A DNA stretch of 34,620 nucleotides. Origin: Apostichopus parvimensis. Lineage: Eukaryota; Echinodermata; Holothuroidea; Aspidochirotida; Stichopodidae. A program made the translations under genes and the position numbers. Under the pieces are notes generated by a model. That model was not told the DNA's origin, searched no databases, and was given only the letters and a program-made list of their open reading frames with translations. This document shows, in pieces, positions 11,355-21,579 of this stretch. The stretch is from positions 45,479 through 80,098 of the forward strand of contig KN885231.1 of NCBI GenBank assembly GCA_000934455.1. The letters are read 5' to 3'. Position 1 is the stretch's first letter. The number at the start of each line of letters is the position of its first letter.

Positions 11355-12600
11355 TAATACAGGGGATGCACCTCCCAAACGTTAGCGCTTTTTACGAAAA
11401 ATATGAAGCTAAAATCAAAGAATATATTGAAAACCAAGCCAATGATTTGCTGCAAAATAAAATCAATGAGCCAAGAATTTCAGAGTGGCAGGGTCCTGTT
11501 GTTATGGTCAAGAAAAATATGGAAGTTACAGGTTTGCTGTCGATTATAGACAACTAAGAAGCGTCACTAAAAAATACACTTTCCCATTCCCCTAGTGGAG
11601 GATGTTTTGATGTTGTGGATGAATCTTTTTTTCTGTATTATACCTCTTTTCAGGGTTATTGCTAGTCCCTATTGACTTTGTCTCAAACACCTGGCTGCAT
11701 TTATCACTTATCATGGTGTCTACCAATGGTAAAAGATACAACTCGGCTTAATAAATGCACCTGTCTGATTTGCATTGGTCATGGCAGAAGTGCTCAGAGG
11801 CTTGAATTGGAAACTTGCTCTTATGTATGTTGATTACATCCTTATTCAGGATAATGTAGACCATCATTTTGTATATCACCCCAACCAGTGTAACTAAAAC
11901 CTTGTAAATGTGATGCACGGAAAGTTACGTATTGAAAACATGTCACACAAAATGGCATCCAGGTTGTTCCCATTAAAACAGAATGAAATTCTCCATTTCC
12001 TTGTCCTAATGATGTTTCTACTTCACGCAGTTACCTTGGCCTTTGTAATCATTACCGCAAGTTCTTACACGGTTTTGCCAAAATTGCTGCGCCACTAAAC
12101 AACCTTCTGAAAAAGGGTCGTCCCTTCACCTGGTGAAAATGACGTGACGACGCCTTTGGAACTATGCAGCTAGCTTTAACCATCCCACTCATCCTAGCTC
12201 ATTCTAGAATGTCCAGACCTTTATTGTTTTAACTGATGCCTCAGGGCGTGCCATCCTTTATATTCTTAGCCAGCGTTATATTTGTGACAGAGAACATGTG
12301 ATTGAATATGGGTGTCAATCTCTTGAACTGAATGGAAAGGTGATGGTCTATATCAGAGAGTGCCTTGCTCTGATTTAAGTAAATCAATCATTCAATCATT
12401 CCGTGCTATATCTTGTTCATGCTAACCGGCTTAAGCCATATCATGTCCCAAGGGACAGGAAAGTGCCTACTATGCCACAACCTAATCAGTCTCTTGTGAC
12501 TAAACACACTTCTTGGGATTGATAGTCTACTGAATCTTCACAAGAAACTCAAAATATAGTGGAGCAAATTATATGGATGGATTTTGATAGTATTCTTCAG
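11355..12600 (+). mobile_element. Degenerate Ty3/gypsy LTR-retrotransposon pol fragment (RT-RNase H plus integrase tail)
   Basis: Scattered frames spell the conserved order of a gypsy-type polymerase. The pre-RT segment with EPRISEWQGPVVMVKK and a YRFAVDYRQL equivalent lies at 11360-11580. LINAP and LRGLNWK precede the catalytic box at about 11745-11840. A PLN-LLKKGRPF-W connection lies near 12096. RNase H follows with TDASG (about 12230), SQR, EYGCQSL and RECLAL (12360-12377). The active-site box reads YVDY instead of YVDD (tyrosine codon at 11835), so a catalytic Asp is lost. Several stops and frameshifts break every frame. The integrase core is missing: RNase H is followed within about 35 bp by the end of an integrase-type tail (HANRLKPYHVP, from about 12415). 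LTRs and gag are not found. This is a dead, internally deleted copy. Confidence 0.85.
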
Positions 12601-12779
12601 TCACTATGATATAATGGTGCTATTTATTACAAGGTAAACAATGTAGATGAAACGCTCTCCTAATGGGTTTTTCGCAGGAATTATCTGCTAATCTTATTAC
12701 GGAATATCAACTCAACTTTACTCATTAAGTCGGAAAACGTAAGTGTCTATTGTTATATAAACTATAATGTGTACAGTAA

Positions 12780-13260
12780 ATGATGACCTTTGGTCGTGTA
12801 AACAATGTGGTTGCCTATTGTTTCCATTTTTGTCAGAGTCTATTAGTTAATCTTTAAGCTCCAAGGGCCGACAGCTGGTAAAGGCCCCCTTGAGTGTGTC
12901 AGAGCAAGACTATCAACTGTTTGAAGACCAACAGTGCCCATTTACAACATTAAACTGAACTGAATTTGACCAAACTATGATCAACAAAAGGAAGCTTTAT
13001 CATTGGAGAACTCACTTATTATTTGAAGCTTTAATTTTGGGGTTACCATGTTTACAAGGTGATCAGACTGTGACACTTTTCGATCTAATATGACCTTTCA
13101 CCACAACCAATTTCAATAAGTCTCAAAATAACCAAACTGGATCAACATACTACGTATGCAGAACAAGAGAGATGCACTTTTTGAGTTATCGCGTTAAGAT
13201 CGTTTGCAGATTTTGACCACAATTACCATGTTAAGTTTCCCAAAAAAAACTAGGGATCTT
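12780..13260. repeat. Divergent dispersed repeat of the TGACCTTTGACC class
   Basis: The stretch contains repeated variants of TGACCTTT..ACC (12783, 13090, 13215). It also holds the segment CAAGGTGATCAGACTGTGAC at 13055-13074, which recurs at 17331-17350 with three changes. An imperfect hairpin lies near 12865-12892 (AAGGGCC ... GGCCCCCTT). It is non-coding. Confidence 0.5.
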
Positions 13261-13269
13261 GTTATCAAT

Positions 13270-14110
13270 AAAATTGATCCACATACAAAATTAGGCAAAG
13301 TTCAGTGTTTAAATTCTCACATCTAAAAAACATTTGCCCCAAACAAGTGGCTCAAAAATATATTTAACCCCATACAATTAGCAGCAATGCAACACTAGCT
13401 CAACACATGGATCTGCGCAAGGAAAACTAATTATTTGGAGGGCTGCCATGAGTCTGTAGTATAGTGTTGTGCGTATGTATTGTTTAATTTACTAAACTAT
13501 GCCTACATATCAATGGCCAAAGTAGTAAAGCGCTGTTAGCTCAACCACAAATAGGAATCAGGTCACACTGACTAACGAATTATGCCCTGAAAATTGTTCT
13601 AGCAAATTACTCATAGTCAAAAAGTTTAGACCAGTTCCCAGCTTGGGCTGTGGTTGCATCAAATATCAATTGAGAGAAAGAGCGCCTTTACACTAGATCC
13701 GGATCTGATCTCTCGCATCAACGGTGACCCGAAATATGTGGTCACCTCATTACGTCACATACATTTTTCCATTTTCACATACATTCATGGACGAGTTATC
13801 TCACGCATCTACATCTTTGCGTGGTCACCATCAGAGTTTTGTTCCTCGTTTTGATCCTGGGATTAAGCCTTTTTGTAGGCGTGACTTTTCATAAAGAGTA
13901 TTGTACACTATTAAGTTAGCTGAATCACGTGATCCCAGAAGACCTGTACTTGGTTCTATCCAACTTACCCTCCGTATACGGTGTTGTTCTTCCAACATGG
14001 CTACCGCAAGTAATGTCTGAAACATTTGCATCATTTGTAAAGTACGTCTACTTGTCTCGGCGAAGTACACGTCATTTGATTGTCTGCGTTAAAATATTGC
14101 ATCCTTTATC
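13270..14110. other. Non-coding stretch, nothing recognised
   Basis: Overlapping short ORFs on both strands (13654-13854 +, 13831-14070 -, 13929-14132 +) share no domain or splice logic and look like chance frames. Confidence 0.35.
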
Positions 14111-14111
14111 A

Positions 14112-14167
14112 TACTTGCACGGTACAATATAGGAATATTACTTGCACGGTACAAAATATAGGAATAT
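14112..14167. repeat. Tandem duplication of a 27-29 bp unit
   Basis: The unit starting tacttgcacggtaca and ending ataggaatat appears at 14112-14138 and, with two extra A residues, at 14139-14167. It looks like a simple local duplication. Confidence 0.88.
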
Positions 14168-14914
14168 TAAATGCCATAGCAATTAGCCCTTGGTTCGCTA
14201 TCTTCTAGTTTAGCTAGTTTTCCTGCCTGTATCATACATGTGCTACTTTATATGTGAATGGAGTGTGTGCGCCGTGCATATTGTATTATTATCACCTTAC
14301 GGCTATGCAACCATGACAACGACAGTACTAGAGTAAACGTTCTACGCGATCTGCCGTTGCGCATGACACATTCCAATCCGATTTGTTTTGCACCAACATC
14401 TAGAGAAAGCGGGGCGGACCAGAGTACGACTTAAATATAAATGCGTCCCGTATCAGTTCATACGTTTACCCCAAGGAGAGATGATCGTCTGATAACATGA
14501 TATTGTCTGATCCGGAACTAGCGTAAAAGCACACTGAGGGATGTTACACCATCAGGGCAATTGGCACACATAAATAGGTACCCAATTGACATATGAAGGA
14601 TCTGCTTCTGACATGCAATGACTTATGACTTTCGGCCTGTCTGCACCCTGATTAGCTTCCTACATTCCAGATGAAGCTCAGTCATTAACTGCACACATGT
14701 TGGTAAACACTGAAAATTTGTTAAAGTATCCATGCTACAATATGAAGATCCATCAAAGAATCTTGCAATATTTAGCATGACATTCGAATAGTTCTAGCAC
14801 ATGTAAGGATTACAATACGCAAGTAAGCATTCAGAAATTCAACAGGTGAATCTACACAACAAACTATGCATTCCATTCAAGTTTCCTTTAGGTATTTCAT
14901 ATCTTACTTGTTTT

Positions 14915-15320
14915 TAGATGTCTGACCTCTGGAGATCTCAAATGACTTTGACCTCCATAAACTTACATGACAAGTATGAATTTATCCTAACTTTGCTTTT
15001 GAAGTTGTAAAATTTACAAGGATTCCAGATTTGACATTAATGACTTTCACCCTCTATATAAAACAAAATGGCTCTGTATGATGTATATATTAACAAGCAC
15101 GCACAGAGTTCGCAAAATGTTTACTTTGGAATTGATCAAGAATACCATGGTTTCTGACTTTGCCATAGCTGGTCACCTCAAAGGACTTTTGACCTCCACA
15201 AATAAATATGGTTCCAGTACTCAGTAATGGGATCTGTATTGCAAGTAAGAGGTTCACCCAAATGTTGCTTTGAAGTAATAGTGTTGAAAGACTTGGAGCA
15301 AATAAGACATGTGCAACAAT
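14915..15320. repeat. Divergent dispersed repeat with GACCTC motifs
   Basis: Variants of TGACTTTGACCTCCA occur at about 14944, and GGACTTTTGACCTCCACA at about 15183. The spacer between them is typical of this class (ACAAGTATGA...TTTGAAGT). The minus-strand ORF at 15090-15389 is a product of this repeat rather than a gene. Confidence 0.5.
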
Positions 15321-15783
15321 AAACTTTTCAACCAGCCACGGACAATCGCGAATGTCTTTTTTTTTATAGATTTTATACAACAGTGCCAACAGTACAACAG
15401 TATTAACAGTGCCAAGAATATGCTGATTTGATCTGGAATGGAACGATAGAATTCAATAAATCGTCTATGTTTTTTTTATTTATATATTTTTTTATAATAG
15501 ATCTGGTCCATCGCTGTCAATAACATTATAGTAGTATTCAAAGATATAAACGGATGGGTTATAAATGTCATCAAAGGGATCAAATGATGGGCAACGGTAT
15601 GGTAAGTGCCCTTCTGTTTTAGTAATGTTTTATCAAATATCGACCAAGTTACAAGACTAATCTATTTTTATAGGTATTTTTTATCATAATTCTATCGTTA
15701 TTCCAATTGCAAGAAAGTATTTGAAAACTATGTAACGTTTTTTTGTTGTTGGCTACTAAAGGTACTCCTTTTTTGGTACACTA

Positions 15784-16245
15784 CCCAGGTAGCAAGCCCA
15801 CATGAGTAACATACAAGATGCATATGGGCCAAGATATGGGTCCCATGTGGGATGCACCATATGGGTCCATTACATTTTGCACCCAAGATTAATATGGAAC
15901 CCACATGGGTTAGCTAAGATAACCCATGTTGTATAGATATGGGGAACATCTGGGCTACTTTAATATTGGTACTATGTGTGCTGAATGGGGCCGTCAATTG
16001 TTGGCTTAAGCTGGGGTCCATGTTGGCAACTAATAAATAAATCAAATGTGGGCCTGATATAGGCTGTAAACGAAGGGATTATATGGGGCCCTTCTGGGCT
16101 ACTTATATATGGGCTGAATATGGGCTGTTAATTTAGGGCGTATTCTGGGCCCCATGTGGGCTGAACATGGGTCATTCATTAAGTATTTACTTGGGCCCTT
16201 CTGGGTTACTTATACATGGGTAAAATATGGGTGTTGCAAAGGCAG
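15784..16245. repeat. Left arm of the TIR element: array of CATATGGG motifs and degenerate tandem units
   Basis: About a dozen variants of (CC)CATATGGG, CCCATGTGGG and ATATGGGC occur in both orientations. Within them is a degenerate tandem unit containing CTTCTGGGCTACTTATA. Copies begin near 15951, 16085 and 16193, giving spacings of about 134 and 108 bp. Confidence 0.75.
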
Positions 16246-17330
16246 ACTGATACATTCACCATCAACAATCGATGTAAAGCAAGAGTAAAGCAGTTGCTAC
16301 ACTCTAAAACATCTCTTGTTAAAATACACCAGCATGGGGTCAAACTTTTACCAGGTTCTTTGTTAATATGCTACCTATACAATCCTGGTCAACTTGACTA
16401 GGAAATCCTGGTCAAATATACTGAACCAAGATCCTTGATAATTTGTGAACAGGAATAATTTCAATGGTTTAACAAGTAACCTGGTTATTTATCTTTAACA
16501 TAACCAGTGATATTCATTATTTCATAAGACATCATTGTCAGATGGTAAACCCACCTCTTTAAAAATAAAATTAATAACCAAGGCCCAGGACAGAAAACAT
16601 ACCTCATGAATGCATCAGGCATATAAACTACCATTTCCATGAATATGACATAACAAAAGCATTGGAAAGTGGGATAGTACATATTCGGAACAAAAACTGA
16701 AACGATAACAAGTAAACACTTTTTTATTAAACTTTTTTTGTGAATCGTGTTCTATTGAACATTAGTTAATCATATAAGTAGACTTATAAAAAGACATACA
16801 AACTTGAATAATGAGAGGCATAGTAGACGTTTACGAAGGTATTACTGTTACTATTATTGAAGAGTGCTCCCAATTGTTTCTATCCTATTAATAAGCAAGT
16901 TAGGTGTAAACATCATCAACAATATTATGGCAAGTGTTCACATACTTACAGTACAGCTATCACTACTACAAAATGGCTAACATTACTAAAATAAATGGAT
17001 AGCGCACATGGAGACAATTTTGCGATGAAACTTTAAGTAAACATAGTAAACATATCACACTATGAACAATGAATTACTTTTTTCTAAACTTTAATAAAAA
17101 TAATGTTGTACTCTGCAATGAGATGTGTAATTATCATAATATTTGAGGGTGAACAATCCGCCTTTAGTATCTTTTCCGTAAATATTTCAATAAGAAATGA
17201 ACTGCTTAAACTTATAATCAGAGAACAAATACTATTCAAAACCCATTGAGAGCAATGAGATACAAATTAGGTTTACTATAATATGATGAAATAATACATA
17301 CAGTTTGCATCACATGTAATTTTTGTGCTA

Positions 17331-17560
17331 CAAGGTTATCAGATTTTGACCTAATAATATGTTTCCCTTGGATATGTAACCATTGAAAGTATGTACCTCA
17401 AACACGTTTTAATTTCAGTGAAGTTTAGTCATAGTTTGAAGTTTCTTCAAGTTGTCAGTTTGTCAAATGACCTTCGATTTCATGAACAACAATACTTGTA
17501 TATAATTATGTCAAGTATGAAGTTCATCAAGGCTAGAAGGGACAAGGCCTACATAAACAA
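17331..17560. repeat. Dispersed repeat copy inside the TIR element
   Basis: CAAGGTTATCAGATTTTGAC at 17331-17350 is nearly identical to the segment at 13055-13074. It is followed by TGACCT, AGTTTGAAGTT and AAATGACCTTCGA motifs typical of this repeat class. The + ORF at 17391-17579 overlaps it and is not credible as a gene. Confidence 0.45.
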
Positions 17561-18494
17561 GAACAAATTTATGTTATAGGCCTGAAAATAGGCCTAGCCT
17601 AACGTAGTAGCAGTGATGCCTAACGTTAGTCTAGCTGTAGCTGCTAGTTACTAACAGGCCTAGCCTGAACTTTATAGAGGCCGTTAGCTGCATGTTTAGG
17701 GCAGTAATTCAGAGGGCAGTACAAGTCATGACATCTGGTTTACGTAGACCTAGCGCAGGCATGACCTGCGTAACATTATCCGTCGAACTGTTCGTTAATG
17801 TGAAGTAATGAACAACCCTGCTCAACGGTTAACATCATGTAGACTTATACATCGATAACGATAGACCTAACATAACGTTCGGCGTAGTCTTGCTTCTAGT
17901 GTTAGCCTACTCAGACTACCGAACGTCTGTTAAGACAACGATTTAAGTTTCAACACATTTTTAAATATTTCAAAGCAAATAGGCCAGACCTTTCTACATC
18001 ACAATCATCAAAACAAACTTTACCTCCGGATTTGCCATTCAGTGATGCTAGATTCGTTTCTGATCATTGTTCTTTGACGAACGCAGCCATTAATTCAAGT
18101 ATTTCGGTACAGCGGTTGTTATGAGAATGCCAGCAAATTTAGCTACAAATTACGTCACTGAATTCAACCAGGAAATGTAGTTACAAGTGATATATTCACA
18201 GCAAGCTAACCAGGTTGTGGGATAGCTGCTAGGGGGTTTTGAAAATTAATGGCTTAAAATAAATTGATCCACTTTGTGACGCATCAAACCGATGAATAAA
18301 AATTGTAAATTCTAAAAGTACCATTAACATATGTTAGACAATACAAATATATGTGAATTGGATAAAACTTGTATACCAAAATTGTCTGAAAACGCCATTT
18401 TTACACAAGTTGCTTAATTTTGTTTCTTTATTTTTAGAAGACTTTGACCATCCCTCACCCCCAAAAAAGAATAAATAAATAAAAATCAGGATTG

Positions 18495-18812
18495 TCACAC
18501 ATGATACCAACCCATATTTTGCCCAAACAAATTTGGTCCATGATTTTTTCATGTGATACCTACATGGGTCAGCCCATATTGTGAACATATGTTCTGGCCC
18601 ATGTTTTTCCCATTAGGAACCTGTATGGATCAGCCAATTTCTAACCCATATGGGCTTAACTATGTGTTTCCCATATGGCACCAATATGGGCCCGTGTAGA
18701 TTCCCATATGGGCTGATCCATATGGGAGATATCTGGGATGAATAAAAGTTAGGCCATGCCCAGATCACCAAGGTATATCCCATATGACTTCCATATGGGC
18801 TAACTACCTGGA
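18495..18812. repeat. Right arm of the TIR element: array of CCCATATGGG motifs
   Basis: Repeated CCCATAT and CATATGGGC motifs alternate in orientation, for example cccatatgggcttaac, cccatatggcaccaatatgg and cccatatgggctgatcc. They run up to the terminal GGGCTAACTACCTGG. The arm mirrors the left arm in content but is not colinear with it beyond the outer 30 or so bases. Confidence 0.75.
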
Positions 18813-18997
18813 TATGTACCTAGTGTGTGTGTCTGTGTGGGAAGGGAGTAGCGAATTGTTTTTCAGGCGAATAATTTGAAGTTGTTTAAAATTTGACTTC
18901 TTTCATTGTTTTTCTGGAAGAAATTAGAAACAAATATTTAAGAAAGCAATCCCTAATGGGAACACATTACTGCTAACTGGGAGGAGAAAGTTTTACC

Positions 18998-19174
18998 ATG
19001 GAGAGACAATACCAGCTCTGTGGTTTAATTAGCATTCTAGTATATTTATACAAAGTTACTCAAGGGAGTGTTCTTTCAGAGTGGCACTTCATTGTCATGG
19101 GATATATTACATTGATGACCCCTCTGATGCCAGACGAATATTTGAAATATCCCTTGGGATCACAGTATGTGTAA
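18998..19174 (+). CDS. Small ORF with signal-peptide-like N-terminus (58 codons)
   Basis: The ATG at 18998 sits in a strong Kozak context (taccATGG). It opens MERQYQLCGLISILVYLYKV, a short polar start followed by a hydrophobic core, then TQGS, a plausible signal-peptidase site. The frame stops at 19172. A second frame over 19085-19195 reads CHGIYYIDDPSDARRIF before its stop at 19195-19197. This could mean a one-base frameshift in a once-longer secreted protein, or an exon starting after ctttcag at about 19079. No family is recognised. It lies between the TIR element and the Ig-like cluster, on the strand opposite to that cluster. Chance remains possible. Confidence 0.25.
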   Translation: MERQYQLCGLISILVYLYKVTQGSVLSEWHFIVMGYITLMTPLMPDEYLKYPLGSQYV

Positions 19175-19670
19175 TCACTGTGGTTGTACCAGAATGAATT
19201 TACTTTGGCAATATTAATAAACTGGATAAACGTCATATTCTGTCTTGATGCATACCAATCGAAAACGTTTTAAGTACATTTAGTCAGGTTTAAATAATAA
19301 AATGTACTAAACATTGCACTATTACACAAGTTAACAACAGCACACCCCATATGTTAGTTGTTAGGGCTCTTGTACTAATTCTGATAGCTCCGTATACCAC
19401 ACATGAAATACATCAGTGTTTCTTTTCCTTATTTTTAGCCTTTCATAGTTTGACCTCTTCAGAAAAAAGAAATCAAAGCAAGTCTTTGGAATTCTCAATC
19501 AGGTAAAGCCACATATTAAGTTTGAAGTTCATGTAACATTTGCTTTTGAGCTATCATGTTTGCCAATGATTGCTACAAAAATGTGTACAAAAATTAATTT
19601 TACTCTATTTGACTTCACATTCCAAAAACAAGAGAAAGTTTGTTTTTTCTACTTACACCAACCAATAAGA
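19175..19670. other. Non-coding stretch with dispersed-repeat traces
   Basis: TTTGACCTCTTCAG (about 19448) and AAGTTTGAAGTTCATG (about 19518) belong to the GACCTC repeat class seen elsewhere in the window. A consensus-like minus-strand donor (ggt|gtaagt) lies near 19655, but an in-frame stop precedes it for the adjacent Ig exon. Confidence 0.35.
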
Positions 19671-19671
19671 T

Positions 19672-19985
19672 TCATTGTATGTGAAATGAGTTCCATACGT
19701 TGGTCATTGATTTCGTCTTCATTACATATCCAGTAAGCTGACAGGTGATACTACTGTCGCCTTTCACTGCAGTATATTGAGATGTTATGCTGTAGTCCTT
19801 GTAGTCACCATCAGGTGTAATGCTAAGAGGAATTTTTACTTCAAGTGAAGGATCCCACATGAAGCTTAAGTCACTCAAAGACCTAGCTCTAGTAGCAGAA
19901 CAGGTTAGACCATACGATGTTCCAACGATAACGTCCAGTTCATCTACATCTAGTGAATCATACTTGATAGTTGGCTTAGCAAGCA
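19672..19985 (-). CDS. Immunoglobulin-like domain exon
   Basis: On the minus strand, after an acceptor (tttacttcag, exon from 19985, phase 1), the frame reads LAKPTIKYDSLDV. It then has the Ig core: Cys in GLTCSAT, Trp in SFMWDPS 16 residues later, and Cys in SSITCQLTGYV about 40 residues on. This Cys-Trp-Cys spacing and the phase-1 start are typical of one Ig domain per exon in animal receptors. The frame ends in TGA (19672-19674). No upstream in-frame donor is clearly right (an ACC AAC|gtatgg site at about 19694 is possible), and the consensus donor comes only after the stop. It is either a terminal exon of a secreted form or a decayed copy. It lies downstream of the broken Ig exon on the same strand. 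Confidence 0.6.
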
Positions 19986-19999
19986 CTGAAGTAAATTAA

Positions 20000-20250
20000 A
20001 CAGAATGAAATATAAGAAGTTTTGAATTAACATCAGATTGTGCTAATTACTACATATAAATGTTTGTGTTATGTTAAAATTAATTATAATTTTTACCAAA
20101 TTGAACCAACAGAACCGTTTTTCGCTGGGTGACGATTGAGGTGACTGGTTCATTCCTCCCGAATCAGTCTTCCCTTGCTTAATTTCACTGCTCTAAACAG
20201 CAGAAGTACACGTATACGTACAGTTCAGTAGCAACATGTACAATATTCTA
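20000..20250. other. Intron-like gap between two Ig-like exons
   Basis: This stretch separates the two minus-strand Ig-like exons and shows no open frame or motif of note. A pyrimidine-rich acceptor for the downstream exon lies at its low-coordinate end. Confidence 0.4.
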
Positions 20251-20267
20251 CTTCTATTTAGTACCAG

Positions 20268-20744
20268 CTCCTAAACAATACTCCACAGTTGGGGACACAG
20301 TGACACACGATGACAAATTTGAAATGTGAACCGTCCTTAAGTGAAAACTACATGTGAAAGATTCTTCAAAAACTGTATAAGGTATTACAAAGAACAGTTT
20401 AGTGCCTGTGGGGTAGCAAACGTTCCCCTCCCCCAAGTATTGAAAGATGCCTGGATAGCTTAAAGAAAACCGGACCTTCGACGGTGAGATCATATGTAGT
20501 TGGATTGCTACTAAAATGAGAACATCCATACATACCTCCATCTACAGAGTATAATTAAAATTGTTATACTTCTCCTCTGTTGATATGCTAATGGAAGGAG
20601 GGTTCCCTGACTGATACGTCAAAACTGTAATTGAGTTTCCAACTACTATCTCTGCCCATATTACCGTTGGAGTCTGCTCTGTTATTGTGCATGGTAACGA
20701 TTCAGCATCCTTTGTTGTATATGTGTCTACAGTCTGACATGACA
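20268..20744 (-). pseudogene. Broken V-type immunoglobulin-like exon
   Basis: A minus-strand exon begins after gaag at 20745 in phase 1. It reads SCQTVDTYTTKDAESLPCT, then VIWAEIVVG and TVLTYQSGNPPSIS, that is Cys, the core Trp, and a C' strand as in V-set domains. A TAG at 20542-20544 interrupts it after KYNNFNYTL. Downstream the domain continues in shifting frames: SNPTTYDLTVE in one, then KVRFS and GIFQYLGEGN in another, where the second core Cys is replaced by Tyr. A further VIPY...FTCSF segment runs to about 20268. At least one stop and two frame changes mean it is not translatable as seen. A donor-like GAG|GTATGT at 20538 follows the stop. Confidence 0.55.
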
Positions 20745-21454
20745 CTTCAAAGAAACAACCTACTAAGAAACGGTGATATAAATATCAGTAAATCAATCGA
20801 ATATCATATAATAAGTATTTCGTTTATTCGTGATATGAGTAAGAAATGACACAAATAATGTGCATCAATGTAGTACTTCCTCCACGTGTGAATGTTGCTT
20901 CAATGAATGCTTTCTTTATATTAAAATTTACAGGAGAAATTGTCTTTGAACATAAATTATTTTTTCGTACCTTTATTTTCATTTATTCCACAATTATTAG
21001 TAGCGTATTTCATGTGGAAGGAAATATTTATTATTAGAAATAGAAACTATTTCAAATATCTTAGTCACCGTTTGGATGATAGTACGATGACTTTCTCCGT
21101 TTAAAGCAGCCTCGGGAATGTAGCTAACATATCCTGAATAAATAAAGCAGAAAGATTTGATAAAAACAATCATGCATTATAAACATGGATCCAAATTTAC
21201 AAAGTTTGAATTATCACAGACAAAGCAAACAACAAATGCCATATCCGATATATGCATATACAGTTATTAATACATATAAGTAATACATCTATCTATAGTC
21301 ATTACAAGTATTAGTGATACATTTGGATAACTTCTGAGAACACTACGTAAACTAAATACATTAAAGTACAAACATTATTGTCCAATTGTGACATGAAAGT
21401 GATATCCATTCCTGACAAACTCTTCCAATGTCAAAACCTCTGGCATGCCGAAAA

Positions 21455-21523
21455 TGTTAAGTATAGTGCAGCCTCACTTATTTGTCGATTTGGATGTATA
21501 GGTTTCTACATTCTGACACGACA
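21455..21523 (-). pseudogene. Duplicated 5' fragment of the V-type Ig exon
   Basis: Minus-strand translation from 21523 gives SCQNVETYTSKSTNK and then a stop, colinear with SCQTVDTYTTKDAES of the exon at 20744. DNA similarity extends into the upstream flank (ggttgtttctttt at both places). The acceptor AG of the neighbour is AT here, so the splice site is lost. It is a relic of a local tandem duplication about 0.78 kb from its sister. Confidence 0.55.
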
Positions 21524-21579
21524 ATTAAAAGAAACAACCGTAAACATAGCACACATCATATCTTAATGTTCTTTGTGTC

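Larger units (their letters stand above)
15775..18820. mobile_element. Roughly 3 kb non-autonomous element with terminal inverted repeats
   Basis: The left end (GGTACACTACCCAGGTAGCA, from 15775) and the reverse complement of the right end (GGTACATATCCAGGTAGTTA, from 18820) align with a 1-base gap and continue matching into AGCCCAYATG. Both arms are dense in CCCATATGGG-like motifs. The interior is unique AT-rich sequence with a GGCCTAGCCTAACG-rich patch (about 17580-17700). It shows no transposase motif, so the element would need a helper enzyme. The superfamily is uncertain. GTAC at both ends could be a target duplication or part of the TIR; I could not decide. Confidence 0.6.

Noticed and set aside
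14400..14460. GC-box-like GGGGCGGA, TATAAAT and TCAGTTC, resembling a core promoter
   Set aside because: The TATA-to-initiator distance is about 19 bases, shorter than the usual 25-30, and no credible exon follows.
15775..18820. Helitron or LTR retrotransposon as the identity of the 3 kb element
   Set aside because: The ends are inverted, not direct, repeats, and there is no CTRR terminus with hairpin, primer-binding site or polyprotein sequence.
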